Program-made: the position numbers and the translations under genes
Shown here: positions 63,891 through 64,000 of the stretch, piece after piece
How positions within the stretch are numbered: the stretch's first letter is position 1
How the letters are laid out: the number at the start of each line of letters is the position of its first letter
Source: Adhaeribacter aerolatus
Lineage (GTDB): Bacteria; Bacteroidota; Bacteroidia; Cytophagales; Hymenobacteraceae
Length of the DNA: 64,000 nucleotides
Assembly: GCF_007991635.1 (NCBI RefSeq)
Contig: NZ_BJYS01000032.1
Location: 37,492-101,491 of the forward strand
Direction: 5' to 3'
The notes under the pieces: model-generated
Told to the model about the DNA's origin: nothing
What the model saw: the letters and a program-made list of their open reading frames with translations, nothing else
Database searches by the model: none

Positions 63891-64000
63891 TTTGCTAAAC
63901 CAGGCAGGAACTAGCTCTTACTAAAATCTGGTTATTCTTAATTAACACCTAACTAGAGAATGGTTTAAACAGTTTTGTTATTTTACCGGATGTTATAATA

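Noticed and set aside
1..64000. CRISPR array, prophage, complete insertion sequence or rRNA/tRNA genes
   Set aside because: No regularly spaced repeats, no transposase or phage structural genes and no RNA-gene signatures were found by eye.

Overview
The window looks like chromosomal DNA of an aerobic, heterotrophic member of the Bacteroidota, most likely Cytophagales and close to Hymenobacteraceae (an Adhaeribacter/Pontibacter-type organism). Supporting signs are a SusC/SusD outer-membrane pair, many lipoproteins and M28/M20/S9/M16 peptidases, a fused E1 alpha/beta dehydrogenase, YtxJ (a bacillithiol-associated protein), DUF4136, DUF6934 and SIMPL-domain proteins, and recurrent promoter elements of the Bacteroidota type (TAnnTTTG preceded by TTG). 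The genus is an inference from protein style only. No rRNA, tRNA, CRISPR array or complete insertion sequence was seen.

Layout. 1-3.3 kb: the start of a Tat-exported protein, a SUMF1-type protein, a Tat-exported sugar isomerase-like protein, a palindromic repeat and two small unknown proteins. 3.4-10.3 kb: an Hsp20-like protein, a very unusual Asn/Arg/Asp/Tyr-rich disordered protein, a membrane-tailed MBL hydrolase, an M28 peptidase, an FRG-domain protein, an erythromycin-esterase homologue and a small Gly/Gln-rich hydrophilic protein. 10.3-12.1 kb: a DUF6934 gene with a 48-residue downstream partner, and a protein resembling a degenerate HNH/zinc protein. 12.2-20.1 kb: SIMPL protein, M28 and M20 peptidases, twin small lipoproteins, and the CbpA/CbpM co-chaperone pair. 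20.1-28.9 kb: a saccharopine/alanine dehydrogenase-like enzyme, gcvP, a DUF4136 lipoprotein and a four-gene sugar operon (aldo/keto reductase, Zn-alcohol dehydrogenase, sugar isomerase, mutarotase). 28.9-38.3 kb: lipA, small envelope proteins with ytxJ, the fused E1, an M16 peptidase, ispF and a third M28 peptidase. 38.4-45 kb: a LutB-like Fe-S protein, a GAF-domain pseudogene, a glycerophosphodiesterase plus SdpI-like pair, sdaA and a thioredoxin-NHL protein. 45.1-49.4 kb: nuoABCD, interrupted between nuoB and nuoC by a foreign-looking toxin-antitoxin module whose toxin has an in-frame stop. 49.6-58 kb: nnr, a UbiA-like protein, ppa, membrane and PAP2 proteins, a GNAT and an S9 peptidase. 58-63 kb: susD and susC, then about 1 kb of mostly non-coding DNA.

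How the genes fit together. Several links in central metabolism are visible. GcvP and LipA both serve lipoate-dependent complexes, as does the E1 enzyme. SdaA feeds serine to pyruvate, NuoABCD belong to respiratory complex I, Nnr repairs damaged NAD(P)H, and Ppa clears pyrophosphate. Proteolysis of external peptides is a strong theme (M28 x3, M20, M16, S9), and the SusCD pair has no carbohydrate-active enzyme nearby.

The most notable accessory features are the decayed toxin/intact antitoxin inside the nuo cluster with a structured element behind it, the compact DUF6934/small-protein pair with a near-consensus promoter, the GAF gene broken by one TAA codon, the disordered NRDY-rich protein, the four-gene sugar operon, and several families of dispersed intergenic inverted repeats.
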